Shown here: one piece after another, positions 1-7,162 of the stretch
Layout: every line of letters begins with the position of its first letter
Position numbering within the stretch: position 1 is the first letter of the stretch
Origin: an uncultured Acidobacteriota bacterium
Lineage (GTDB): Bacteria > Acidobacteriota > JAAYUB01
Assembly (NCBI GenBank): GCA_937925645.1
Contig: CALAMB010000173.1
Coordinates: 1-10,039, forward strand
Direction: 5' to 3'
DNA: 10,039 nucleotides
Translations under genes and position numbers: made by a program
Notes under the pieces: generated by a model
The model's input: only the letters and a program-made list of their open reading frames with translations
What the model was told of the DNA's origin: nothing
Database searches by the model: none

Positions 1-1
1 T

Positions 2-1825
2 CCGCTGGACTGGCGCAACGCCCTGGCCAGCCTCTGGGCGCGCGGACGAACCCACCTCGCGGGCGCCGCCGCCGGGCTCGCGCTGGCGGCGGTCGCGATC
101 GCCGCGCTGGTGTGGGCGGCGCCGCGCGTCGCCCCCGGGTTGGCCGGTCCGGGCGGCGGGGGTGCACCGGGCCTGCCGTCAACACCGGGAGCGCCGCCGG
201 CCGTGATCCGCACGGTGGACACGCTGTTCACGAACTGGGGCGGCGCCCGGACCGACCGCCCCGCCGACGCCGGCCACCGCTGGGATTTCGAGTACCGCGG
301 CCCCGACGGCCTGCTGTTCGGGGTAGGCGCGCTGGAGCGCTATGACCCGCGACGGGGGCCGGCGCCCGGCCCCATGCGGCTCGCCGGCCCCTACCCTGTC
401 TTCGCCGATGACGTGTCCGCAGGCCCGCTGGTGACGGTCCGCCTCGGCGTGTCGGGGGGCGTCCCCCGGTTCGCACTCCCGCTGCCGCCCGGCCACGTGT
501 TGATTGACGGAACACTCCGCCTGGACGGCGCGCCCGACGCGCCGGCGGGGCGGGACGCCTTTGGCGCGCCCGTCATCGCGGCGGCGCGGCGGGGTCACCT
601 GGAATACCGCACCCGGCCCGGCGCGGTTCCGTCCGCGGCGCCCGGCGAGCCGGTCCTGCCGGTCATCGACTGGCCGCCGGCCGCCGCCGAGGCCTTGCGG
701 CAGGTCGCAGGACTGGATCCCGGAGACCGCGTGGAGCGCCTGGCCGCCTGGACCGCCGGCCGGTTGCGCTACTCCCGGGACCCGGCAATCGCCGCCGATC
801 TGGCGGGAGGGACGGGCGGATGGCTGGAGCGGGCGCTCCGAGCCGGCGCCGGCGATTGCGATGTGGTCAACGGCGCCCTCGTGCTGATGCTCCAGGGCGC
901 CGGCGTGCCCGCCCACCTCCGCGTGGGCCTGGTGGGCGAAGGGGGCGCCGCCCGGTCCGAGCTCCACGCGTGGGCCGCCTATTGGCGTGACGGCTGGCGC
1001 ACGCTGGACCTGACCCGGCCCGACCCGTCCGCCCTGGGCGCCCCGCCGCCGCGGGGGGCATCCGTGGTTCCGGCCCGGCCGTCGGCGGCGGCCGCCGAGG
1101 CGGCGGCGCCTCCGCGGCCGTTTCAGTTTTATCTCCTCGTCGGCGCGGCCGCCCTGGCGGCGGCCGCCCTGCTGGGCGCGCTCTGGCGCCGGCTGGTCCG
1201 GCCGCGGCTGGACGAACCGCAGTTCGTCCGGGACATCTTCGAACATTACTTCGCCTACGGCTCCGGCCGCGATCCGCTGCGGCTGCGCTTCCGGCCGGTG
1301 CTGCCGACGCTCGGCGGACGCCGCCTCAGTCTGCACCAGGCCCAGCGTCTGGCGGACCGGGGCCGGCTGCTGGGCGCCCGGCCGGGTTGTCCGATGCTGG
1401 CGGGGCTGGGCCGGCGCCGTGACACGCTGGACCGCGCGGCCCCGCTGGTTGAGCTGCTGGAGCCGTACCTGCCCCCCGTGACCTGGCTCGAGGATGTGGC
1501 GGGAATTTTAGCGGCCCCGCCCCTGCCGCCGACGCTGCGCGAGGCGGAGGCGCTCATCCGCCGGCGGGATCCGCTGTTCCGGCTGCATCTCCTGCCCGGC
1601 TCGGCGGACTTCCGCGAGGTGTATCTTCCGTTCCGCGCCGCGGCGGCCGGCCGACGCCACGTGGTGGTGGGCGCGGAGCATCCGGTCGGCGCCGCGATGC
1701 TCCGGGACGGCGCGGCCGAGAGCGGCGACGGCGCCCCGCGCGCCGCCGCGCGGGTGCTGGCCAGGACCACGTTCTACCTGGGCGAGGCGGCCCCGAAGGC
1801 CGCCGCCGGCCCTCCGGACAGGTGA
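2..1825 (+). CDS. Membrane transglutaminase-like protein (5' end outside window)
   Basis: The frame is open from base 2, and the first in-frame GTG (110) lies inside a hydrophobic helix, so the gene begins upstream of the window; 607 codons are visible. Seen, in order: a transmembrane segment (about 60-127), an extracytoplasmic region, a transglutaminase-like core, a second transmembrane segment (about 1121-1195), and a tail of about 210 residues that I do not recognise. The core carries the expected triad: Cys in GDCD (857-859), His in LHAW (965-967) and Asp in LDLTRPD (1007-1009). The layout resembles the TgpA/DUF3488 transglutaminase family, which has an N-terminal membrane bundle and a membrane helix after the enzyme domain, but the tail does not look like the usual DUF4129 end. 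The intact triad suggests an active thiol enzyme (protein crosslinking or peptide cleavage), acting outside the membrane; substrate unknown. The stop overlaps the ribosome-binding site of the next gene, implying one operon. Confidence 0.85.
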   Translation, partial: PLDWRNALASLWARGRTHLAGAAAGLALAAVAIAALVWAAPRVAPGLAGPGGGGAPGLPSTPGAPPAVIRTVDTLFTNWGGARTDRPADAGHRWDFEYRGPDGLLFGVGALERYDPRRGPAPGPMRLAGPYPVFADDVSAGPLVTVRLGVSGGVPRFALPLPPGHVLIDGTLRLDGAPDAPAGRDAFGAPVIAAARRGHLEYRTRPGAVPSAAPGEPVLPVIDWPPAAAEALRQVAGLDPGDRVERLAAWTAGRLRYSRDPAIAADLAGGTGGWLERALRAGAGDCDVVNGALVLMLQGAGVPAHLRVGLVGEGGAARSELHAWAAYWRDGWRTLDLTRPDPSALGAPPPRGASVVPARPSAAAAEAAAPPRPFQFYLLVGAAALAAAALLGALWRRLVRPRLDEPQFVRDIFEHYFAYGSGRDPLRLRFRPVLPTLGGRRLSLHQAQRLADRGRLLGARPGCPMLAGLGRRRDTLDRAAPLVELLEPYLPPVTWLEDVAGILAAPPLPPTLREAEALIRRRDPLFRLHLLPGSADFREVYLPFRAAAAGRRHVVVGAEHPVGAAMLRDGAAESGDGAPRAAARVLARTTFYLGEAAPKAAAGPPDR

Positions 1826-1826
1826 G
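1820..1826 (+). promoter_or_regulatory. Ribosome binding site overlapping the upstream stop
   Basis: AGGTGAG contains the TGA stop of the transglutaminase-like gene and lies four to five bases before the ATG at 1830. It fixes the start of the downstream gene and implies translational coupling. Confidence 0.6.
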
Positions 1827-1829
1827 GCG

Positions 1830-2972
1830 ATGAACGGGAACCACCTGCATCTGTCCATCGATCTGGAGGCCGAGCTCCGCAAGATCACCCGGGAGCAGCA
1901 CCTCAACCAGGTGCATTACCTGGTGCAGCTCGTGCGGCACGCCCTGACGCACCGGCCGCGGGCCATCGCCATCGCGAGCACCCGCCGCCACCTGGAGCTG
2001 GCGCAGGACGGCGGCGCCTTCGACGACGGCGAGTGGCAGATCCTGAAGCTGCTGCTGCTCCGGCGCGACACGCCGCCGGACCTGGTGCAGACGGCGCTGT
2101 CCCGCCTCGAGGAGTGTCACGGCGTGGCGGTGCTGTCGCTCTTTCACCTGTTCCCCGCGGTGGAGGTGGCCACGGCGGGCAAGCGCCTCGCGCTGGCCGA
2201 GGGCGCGGTGCGCCTCCACACCGGCCGGCGGCATCTGGACGGCTACCGGATCCGGCTGGCCCGCGACCAGCGGGATCTCGGCGCCGAGCGGCGCGAGCTG
2301 GAATTTTTCTGCGCCGGCGCCGCCGCCGAAATCCGCTACAACGGCCAAGCCATCAACCGGCCGGTGAAGCTGGATGACGCCATCCTGAAAGTCCCGTTCG
2401 CCTTCGACTTCGGGCTGGGCGCCGTGGGCATCCCGGCGGCGGGAGACCTGAGCCGCTTCACCTACTACAAGTGCGGCGTCCGCTTCGGCTACAAGCGCTT
2501 CACCGCCGCCGACGGCCGTCTCGTGGCCGGCGTCTGGGACGACGCCCGGCCCGGCTTCGAGCCGTACTTCGCCCGCTCCATCCGCACCGGCGAGTTCTGC
2601 CTGCGGGCGCACGGCGAGTTCCCCTACCGCGCCGCCGCCGCCCGCTTCGGCGAGCTGGACGACGGGCACCGCCGCCGCGTCAAGCAGGTGCTGTTCACGC
2701 TGCCCGCCGACGGGTGGCCGGCCCGGTACGGCGCCCTGCCCCTGTTCCATTCGGTGCGGCGGGAATTCGCCTTGAGCCTGCGGGACCTGGACGCGCTGCG
2801 GGAGCGGTACGAGGCGGTGCCGTTCGTGTCGGCGCCCGACCGGACGCTGCCCGACGCCATCCCCTGCCTGTCCAGCGAGGACGTCCACTTCCTCCGCGCC
2901 CGACTCGGCTGGCCCCTCAAGTCGTGCCTGCGGCGTCCCCGCGGCCGCCTCGCCCGGCTCCTCGGACGATGA
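1830..2972 (+). CDS. Cytosolic protein with degenerate GHKL (HSP90/MutL-like) ATPase fold
   Basis: 380 residues, no signal peptide or membrane segment. The first 180 residues follow the motif order of GHKL ATPases. A helix at 20-40 sits where the N-box lies, but reads Q33...H37-A-x-T40 in place of E...N-A-x-D. A strand leads into D60-G-G-A-F64 where D-x-G-x-G is expected. HGVAVLSLF (97-105) plus a following VEVAT strand sits where MutL and HSP90 have the G-x-G-x-x-S-x-F lid motif. YNGQAINRP (170-178) resembles the NG-x-x-INRP strand of HSP90-like ATPases. The catalytic Glu, the Mg-binding Asn and most lid glycines are missing, so it is probably a pseudo-enzyme that binds nucleotide weakly or not at all. 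The last 200 residues are unrecognised and end in an Arg-rich tail. It follows the membrane transglutaminase by four bases and may act on or with that protein's cytoplasmic tail (inference). The fold call is by eye and could be wrong; the ORF is solid. Confidence 0.8.
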   Translation: MNGNHLHLSIDLEAELRKITREQHLNQVHYLVQLVRHALTHRPRAIAIASTRRHLELAQDGGAFDDGEWQILKLLLLRRDTPPDLVQTALSRLEECHGVAVLSLFHLFPAVEVATAGKRLALAEGAVRLHTGRRHLDGYRIRLARDQRDLGAERRELEFFCAGAAAEIRYNGQAINRPVKLDDAILKVPFAFDFGLGAVGIPAAGDLSRFTYYKCGVRFGYKRFTAADGRLVAGVWDDARPGFEPYFARSIRTGEFCLRAHGEFPYRAAAARFGELDDGHRRRVKQVLFTLPADGWPARYGALPLFHSVRREFALSLRDLDALRERYEAVPFVSAPDRTLPDAIPCLSSEDVHFLRARLGWPLKSCLRRPRGRLARLLGR

Positions 2973-3022
2973 AGAATGCCGCCCGCGTGAAAGAACCTGT
3001 AGCCGATCGGCCGCGATCCCCG

Positions 3023-3028
3023 TACAAT
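3023..3028 (+). promoter_or_regulatory. Candidate -10 box before dipeptidase gene
   Basis: TACAAT stands out in very GC-rich sequence, 57 bases before the preferred ATG of the dipeptidase. No convincing -35 element is seen at normal spacing, so this is a guess supported by position and composition only. Confidence 0.35.
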
Positions 3029-3036
3029 AGGCGTTC

Positions 3037-3050
3037 GGTCCCCCGGGACC
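3037..3050. repeat. Small inverted repeat in the dipeptidase leader
   Basis: GGTCCC and GGGACC separated by two C residues form a perfect 6-bp palindrome, nine bases past the candidate -10 box. This is a plausible operator position, because such a tight palindrome fits a dimeric regulator better than an RNA hairpin. In GC-rich DNA it may also be chance. Confidence 0.35.
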
Positions 3051-3084
3051 GGCGGCGTTGACAATTCCAAACACGGAGAACGAC

Positions 3085-4722
3085 ATGATGCGCATCACCC
3101 GGACAGCCCTGTTCGCGGCGGCCTGCCTGACGCTGGCGTTCACGCCCGCTCTGGCCTGCACCAACTTCATCGTCACCAAAGGGGCCTCGGCCGACGGCTC
3201 CGTCATGATCACCTACTCGGCGGATTCGCACACCCTCTACGGCCAGCTCAACTTCATCCCCGGCGGTCGCCACATCGAGGGATCGCTGATCGACGTGATC
3301 GACGACGACTCGCAGAAGTACGTCGGAAAAATCCGGCAGGTGGCCGAGACGTTCACCGTGGTGGGTCTCATGAACGAGCACCAGGTGGCCATCGGCGAGA
3401 CCACCTACGGCGGCCGCGAGGAGCTGGTGGACCCGAAGGGGGGCATCGACTACACCAGCCTGATGAACGTCGCGCTGCAGCGCGCCCGCACCGCCCGCGA
3501 AGCGGTCCGGATCATGGGCGCGCTGGTGGCGGAGTACGGCTACTTCAGCTCCGGCGAGACGTTCTCCATCAGCGATCCCCAGGAAGCCTGGATCATGGAC
3601 CTGATCGGCAAGGGGAAGGAGAACAAGGGCGCCGTCTGGGTGGCGCTCCGCGTGCCCGACGGCTACGTCTGCGCCCACGCCAACCAGGCGCGCATCCGGC
3701 AGTTTCCCCTCAACGACCCGGAGAACTGCCTGTACGCCCCGGATGTCATCTCCTTCGCCCGCGAGAAGGGCTATTTCAAAGGGGAGGATAAGGAGTTCAG
3801 CTTCGCCGACACCTACGCGCCCCTCGACTTCGGCGCCCTGCGCGCCTGCGAGGCCCGGGTGTGGAGCTTCTTCCGCCGCGTGGCGCCGTCACTGAACCTG
3901 CCCATCGACTACGTCAAGGGCATCCCGGGCGCCGCGCCCCTGCCCCTCTGGATCAAGCCCGACCACAAGCTCTCCGTCCGCGACCTGATGGAGCTGATGC
4001 GCGACCACTTCGAGGGGACCGAGTTCGACCTCTCCGTGGGCGTGGGCGCCGGCCCGTACAAGCTCCCCTACCGCTGGCGCCCCATGACCTTCGAGGTGGA
4101 CGGCGTCAAGTACGTCAACGAGCGCTCCGTGGGCACGCAGCAGACCGGGTTCTCCTTTGTCGCCCAGTCCCGCTCCTGGCTCCCCGGCCCCATCGGCGGC
4201 ATCTTCTGGTTCGGCGTGGACGACACCGCCAGCACGGTCTACACGCCGATGTACTGCGGCCTGCGCGCCGTGCCGACGAGTTTCGCGGCGGGCACCGGCG
4301 ACTTCAACGCGTTCTCCTGGGACTCCGCGTTCTGGGTGTTCAACTTCGTCTCGAACTACACCTATTCCCGGTACTGCGACATGATCGGGGACGTCCAGGC
4401 CGTCCAGCGCGAGCTGGAGGGCGCCTTCATCGCCCAGGTACCCGAGGTGGACAAGGCCGCGCTGGCGCTCCACCAGCAGTCGCCCGAACTGGCCCGCGAG
4501 TACCTGACCCGGTACTCCGTGGACCAGGGCGAGATGGTGGTGCGGCGCTGGCGCAAGCTGGGCGAGTTCCTGATCTGGAAATACCTGGACGGGAACGTCC
4601 GCGACTCCCAGGGCAACGTCACGCATCCCGGCTACCCGGCCGACTGGTACCGGCGCATCGCCGAGGAACGGGGCGAGGTGCTCAAGGTGCGGCCCCTGCC
4701 GGGCGAGAAGTCGTCGCACTAA
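3085..4722 (+). CDS. Secreted C69-family dipeptidase
   Basis: 545 residues from the ATG at 3085, which has GGAGAA six bases upstream; an in-frame TTG at 3058 has no such site. A signal peptide (residues 1-24, hydrophobic core FAAACLTLAF) ends in ALA, directly before C25 of CTNFIVTKGASADGS, the family hallmark. C69 enzymes are Ntn-hydrolases whose nucleophile is the N-terminal Cys of the mature chain, so signal peptidase I cleavage alone would expose it. No consensus lipobox is present (Ala, not Leu, at -3), so lipidation is unlikely. Further family features are the YSADSHTLYG stretch, GETTYGGR and the SGETFSISDPQEAWIMDL segment. Likely role: hydrolysis of dipeptides or short peptides in the periplasm or outside the cell. 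Length and motif order look complete. It follows the GHKL-like gene by 112 bases containing a candidate promoter, so it is probably transcribed separately. Confidence 0.93.
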   Translation: MMRITRTALFAAACLTLAFTPALACTNFIVTKGASADGSVMITYSADSHTLYGQLNFIPGGRHIEGSLIDVIDDDSQKYVGKIRQVAETFTVVGLMNEHQVAIGETTYGGREELVDPKGGIDYTSLMNVALQRARTAREAVRIMGALVAEYGYFSSGETFSISDPQEAWIMDLIGKGKENKGAVWVALRVPDGYVCAHANQARIRQFPLNDPENCLYAPDVISFAREKGYFKGEDKEFSFADTYAPLDFGALRACEARVWSFFRRVAPSLNLPIDYVKGIPGAAPLPLWIKPDHKLSVRDLMELMRDHFEGTEFDLSVGVGAGPYKLPYRWRPMTFEVDGVKYVNERSVGTQQTGFSFVAQSRSWLPGPIGGIFWFGVDDTASTVYTPMYCGLRAVPTSFAAGTGDFNAFSWDSAFWVFNFVSNYTYSRYCDMIGDVQAVQRELEGAFIAQVPEVDKAALALHQQSPELAREYLTRYSVDQGEMVVRRWRKLGEFLIWKYLDGNVRDSQGNVTHPGYPADWYRRIAEERGEVLKVRPLPGEKSSH

Positions 4723-4731
4723 GCCATGCGC

Positions 4732-4763
4732 CGGCCGGCCGGATGTTCCATTCCGGCCGGCCG
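4732..4763. terminator. Strong hairpin between convergent genes
   Basis: A perfect 12-bp inverted repeat (CGGCCGGCCGGA, 4732-4743, and its complement, 4752-4763) with an 8-base loop starts nine bases past the dipeptidase stop. It is well placed to end dipeptidase transcription. No T-tract follows on either strand, so it is not a classical intrinsic terminator. It may stabilise the 3' end or also serve the opposing gene, whose stop is about 140 bases away. Confidence 0.6.
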
Positions 4764-4901
4764 CCTGCTCGCTCTGCGGCTGCGGAAGCGCTCACCCGGG
4801 CGAAAGCGGTAAATCCCCGCACGAATCCCTGATTCCCGCCTCGTCTGACGGCGAATCCGCGCGGGATTCATTCAATAATCCGCGAATGAGTTTGTTGACG
4901 A
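4764..4901. other. Intergenic spacer with small imperfect inverted repeats
   Basis: 138 bases between convergent genes with no ORF worth calling. Several AATCC/GGATT words recur, including GAATCC (4853-4858) facing GGATTC (4864-4869) across a 5-base loop, and TCATTC (4868-4873) facing GAATGA (4884-4889). These could weakly help terminate the minus-strand gene that ends at 4902, but none is followed by a T-run. Confidence 0.3.
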
Positions 4902-5816
4902 TCAGTTCTTGCGGGTCCAGTTGGCCCAACAAGCCCCGCTGATCTCGTGCATGACGAGTTCCCTGGTCTGGCGGGAAAGACTCGTCCGGGCTTTCCACGC
5001 ACCCATGAAGGTGTTCTGAAGGAAGTAGTAGTCCTTCCCGGCTTCGAGTACCATCGTGAATCCGCTGGCATTTTCGGTCTGGGAGACGAGCCGGTACTCG
5101 CCGGGTTCCAGGTAAGTGAAATAATAGGTCCCCATCTTGTTGACGGCGATCACCTGGTCGTTGGCGTGGATCTTGTACTGGTTCCCCTTCCCGGCATGGC
5201 GGGCCGCCAGCGGCGGACAGGCGAAGACCACCAGGGCTTTGTCGGGCTGGACCTGCGGGATCGGCCGCTGCGTCTTGTCGACTTTCAAGTCATGTTTTGA
5301 CTGGAGGTCCTTCAGCGTGTCTTTTTCGATCTTCGCCTCTTTCTCCTCGAACCGGGCGACGTTCACCTTGTCTTCGCCGATGGCCTGTTTCACCTTGTCC
5401 ATGACTTCGTCGGCGTGGTCCTTGTCCACCTCCAGCATGTGGTAGCCCACCGACCCGTCCGGCTTGGCGTACTCCAGGTAGAACCAGTAATCGCTCACCT
5501 TTTTCGACGCGATCGCGCCGCCGGTCATGCCGCCCACCACCTGGCTCAATCCGCCGCCGCGCATGTGGGTGCTGACGTCAAACACGGCCCGCCGGATGTC
5601 GCCGTAATCCACCTCCAGCGGGTGATGCAGCCCCCGCACCGACAGGTGCTTCGCGACGTCGTTGAAAACCAGGTCGACATCCTTGTCGACCAGCACCGGG
5701 TCTTTGGCGCTTTTGTTGAAGCGAACCTTGATCTTGTTGAACACCTGTTGCGCGTCCGCGAAACAGCATAACAACACGAAGAGCAGACAAACCGACAGCA
5801 ACCGGCGAATGCCCAT
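4902..5816 (-). CDS. Secreted protein with DUF2846-like C-terminal domain
   Basis: 304 residues, starting at an ATG preceded by a good GGAGGG site (5820-5825). The signal peptide (1-22) has a Leu/Cys-rich core and ends ADA before QQ. Residues 23-155 form an unrecognised alpha/beta region with a PH-like strand pattern, including a Gly-rich insert (GGGLSQVVGGMTGG, 87-100). A Lys/Glu-rich linker (155-180) follows, possibly a short coiled coil. Residues 191-292 match the DUF2846 pattern by eye: PDKALVVFACPP opening strand, MGTYYFTYLEPGEYRL turn, then LEAGKDYYFL. That family is mostly secreted or lipoprotein-borne and of unknown function; the fold suggests a small extracellular beta sandwich. The gene is richer in Lys/Asp codons and less GC-rich than its neighbours. 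It is apparently monocistronic, with its own candidate promoter, and convergent with the dipeptidase gene. Confidence 0.85.
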   Translation of the reverse strand: MGIRRLLSVCLLFVLLCCFADAQQVFNKIKVRFNKSAKDPVLVDKDVDLVFNDVAKHLSVRGLHHPLEVDYGDIRRAVFDVSTHMRGGGLSQVVGGMTGGAIASKKVSDYWFYLEYAKPDGSVGYHMLEVDKDHADEVMDKVKQAIGEDKVNVARFEEKEAKIEKDTLKDLQSKHDLKVDKTQRPIPQVQPDKALVVFACPPLAARHAGKGNQYKIHANDQVIAVNKMGTYYFTYLEPGEYRLVSQTENASGFTMVLEAGKDYYFLQNTFMGAWKARTSLSRQTRELVMHEISGACWANWTRKN

Positions 5817-5899
5817 AGTCCCTCCATTCCACGGAATATGGCGGTGCGTTCCAGCTTGTTGTGTTTGCCGTCCGAAATCCCCACGGTGACAGTGTTCAG

Positions 5900-5908
5900 A
5901 TTATCACA
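5900..5908 (-). promoter_or_regulatory. Candidate extended -10 promoter of the DUF2846-like gene
   Basis: On the minus strand the sequence reads TGTGATAAT, a TGn-extended -10 element, 84 bases upstream of the start codon. A weak -35 (TTGGGC, 5924-5929) lies 18 bases further upstream. A perfect TTGACA (5936-5941) also exists, but 30 bases from the -10, which is too far for standard sigma-70 spacing. Confidence 0.4.
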
Positions 5909-5930
5909 AAGCGCTCACTCGCAGCCCAAA

Positions 5931-5938
5931 ACAATTGT
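5931..5938. repeat. Short palindrome near the promoter
   Basis: ACAATTGT is a perfect 8-bp palindrome overlapping the TTGACA word just upstream of the candidate promoter for the DUF2846-like gene. It could be half of a regulator site; it is short enough to be chance. Confidence 0.2.
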
Positions 5939-6044
5939 CAAAAAACACATCGCGACCGGCTGATGAAAGTGCCGTCCCTGCGGGTCGATCGCCCCGATCC
6001 CGCCGCCGGAAGCTGCCTGTCGGCGCGCGGCATTGACTTCAGGA

Positions 6045-7004
6045 TCAAGAAAACACGCGCCAGAGGGCGATCCAGAAGGGGAGGGCCAGGAGGCAGCCGA
6101 CGTACGCCACGAGCATGACGCCGCCGATCTTCTCCTCGTCGCCGCCGTAGCGGCGCACCTGCAGGATGGTGGCCACGGCCGGCGCGGCCGCCGCCTGGAT
6201 GATGAAGAACGTCGCCAGCAGCGGATTGGTGCGGCCCAGGCCGATCCACGCCAGCACGGCCGCCGTGAGGAGCGGCAGCAGCATGAGCTTCACGACGATC
6301 ACCCGCACCGCGTCCGGCAGGATCGCCCGCGGGCGGAACGGGATGCTCCCCAGCACGGCGCCGAGGATGAACGTGGCCACCGGCACCGCCGCCGTCCCCA
6401 GCAGGTGGACGCCCCGCTGCAGCACGTCGGGCACCAGCGCCTTCCCGCCGGAGAGCGCCAGCGCGATGGCGGCCACGTTGGCCACCAGCGGCGGCGTGAG
6501 CATGGCCCGCCACATGGGCACTCCCGGCCGCCCCCGGGTGGTGAGCAGCTTCCCCACGCTCCAGAGCACGGGGCTGTTTCCCAGGATGAACAGGAAGCAG
6601 TAAAGGGCGAAGCGATCGAACTCCTTCGGAAAGAGCGCCAGCCCCACCGGCAGGACCAGGTAGCCCGCGTTCTGCAGACTGGCCAGCGACAGCATGTTCC
6701 GCTTTGCCGGCAGTTCGCGCGCGAACAGCGCCGCCCCCAGCGCCAGGCCTGCCCCGGCCATGGCCACCGCCGCCAGGGGCAGCACCCACCAGTAGGGGAG
6801 TTTGACGGGGTCCAGGTTGTGAACCACGCTGTCAAAGGTGAGGCACGGCAGAAAGACTACTACCGTGGCGGTGGACAGGGCGTCGATGTGCGCCTGGGTG
6901 ACGACGCGACGGCGCACCAGCAGTCCGGCGACGAGGATGATCAGAAAGATGTCCAGCACCGCCACGAAGGTGCCGCCGAAGGCCTGGAGAAATGTCTGCA
7001 GCAT
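6045..7004 (-). CDS. AEC family (auxin efflux carrier type) permease
   Basis: 319 residues, almost wholly hydrophobic, about ten membrane-spanning helices in two halves, the usual size for this family. Recognisable features are an N-terminal helix followed by VRRRVVTQAHIDALS, the first-half FLPCLTFDSV stretch (51-60), the crossover-like QNAGYLVLPVGLALF (111-125), and TPPLVANVAAI (170-180) opening the second half. AEC proteins are secondary transporters of the BART superfamily and typically export or exchange small organic anions such as malate; the substrate here cannot be read from sequence. The start ATG (7002-7004, complement) has AGGA eight bases upstream, at the edge of the repeat region. 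No clear promoter is visible in the repeat-filled 366-base leader. The gene runs the same way as the TerB-like operon, so readthrough is possible. Confidence 0.92.
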   Translation of the reverse strand: MLQTFLQAFGGTFVAVLDIFLIILVAGLLVRRRVVTQAHIDALSTATVVVFLPCLTFDSVVHNLDPVKLPYWWVLPLAAVAMAGAGLALGAALFARELPAKRNMLSLASLQNAGYLVLPVGLALFPKEFDRFALYCFLFILGNSPVLWSVGKLLTTRGRPGVPMWRAMLTPPLVANVAAIALALSGGKALVPDVLQRGVHLLGTAAVPVATFILGAVLGSIPFRPRAILPDAVRVIVVKLMLLPLLTAAVLAWIGLGRTNPLLATFFIIQAAAAPAVATILQVRRYGGDEEKIGGVMLVAYVGCLLALPFWIALWRVFS

Positions 7005-7013
7005 GGCGCCGGT

Positions 7014-7090
7014 CCTAACTCGAGGCTAGAGGCTCGAGACTAGAGGCTCGAGGCTCGAGACTAGAGGCTCGAGGCTGGAGGCTCGTGCCT
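7014..7090. repeat. Tandem array A, 7-base unit NGAGRCT
   Basis: Eleven consecutive heptamers. The nine central ones (7021-7083) fit NGAGRCT, mainly CGAGGCT, AGAGGCT and CGAGACT in mixed order; the first (CCTAACT) and last (CGTGCCT) are decayed. The units create CTCGAG palindromes, so transcripts could form short hairpins. The array starts next to the ribosome-binding site of the AEC gene. Confidence 0.85.
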
Positions 7091-7102
7091 TTCCCCGATG
7101 TT

Positions 7103-7162
7103 CGTGCTCGTCATCGTCATCGTAATCGTCATCGTAATCGTAATCGTGATCGTAATCGAGCT
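7103..7162. repeat. Tandem array B, 6-base unit CGTNAT
   Basis: Ten hexamers in strict register. The middle eight fit CGTNAT (CGTCAT, CGTAAT, CGTGAT); the end units are CGTGCT and CGAGCT. Variation is concentrated at one position within the unit. Confidence 0.85.

Noticed and set aside
179..1336. Minus-strand frame of 385 codons
   Set aside because: Antisense shadow of the transglutaminase gene, whose catalytic triad and membrane segments are clear on the plus strand.
3058..3084. TTG start nine codons upstream of the chosen dipeptidase start
   Set aside because: No ribosome-binding site precedes it, and it would put polar residues before the signal peptide; the ATG at 3085 has GGAGAA at good spacing.
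1554..3212. Minus-strand open frame of 552 codons opposite the first two genes
   Set aside because: It lies antisense to two better-supported genes, has shadow composition (Gly/Ala/Arg/Gln-rich), no recognisable domain, and spans the boundary between them, as expected for high GC.
5942..6044. Intrinsic terminator for the AEC gene using the T-run near 5940
   Set aside because: Only a 4-bp stem (CATC/GATG) precedes the T-run on the minus strand, too weak to call.
6033..7043. Plus-strand frame of 336 codons rich in His/Gln/Arg
   Set aside because: Shadow of the AEC permease, which shows ten membrane helices in the opposite frame.
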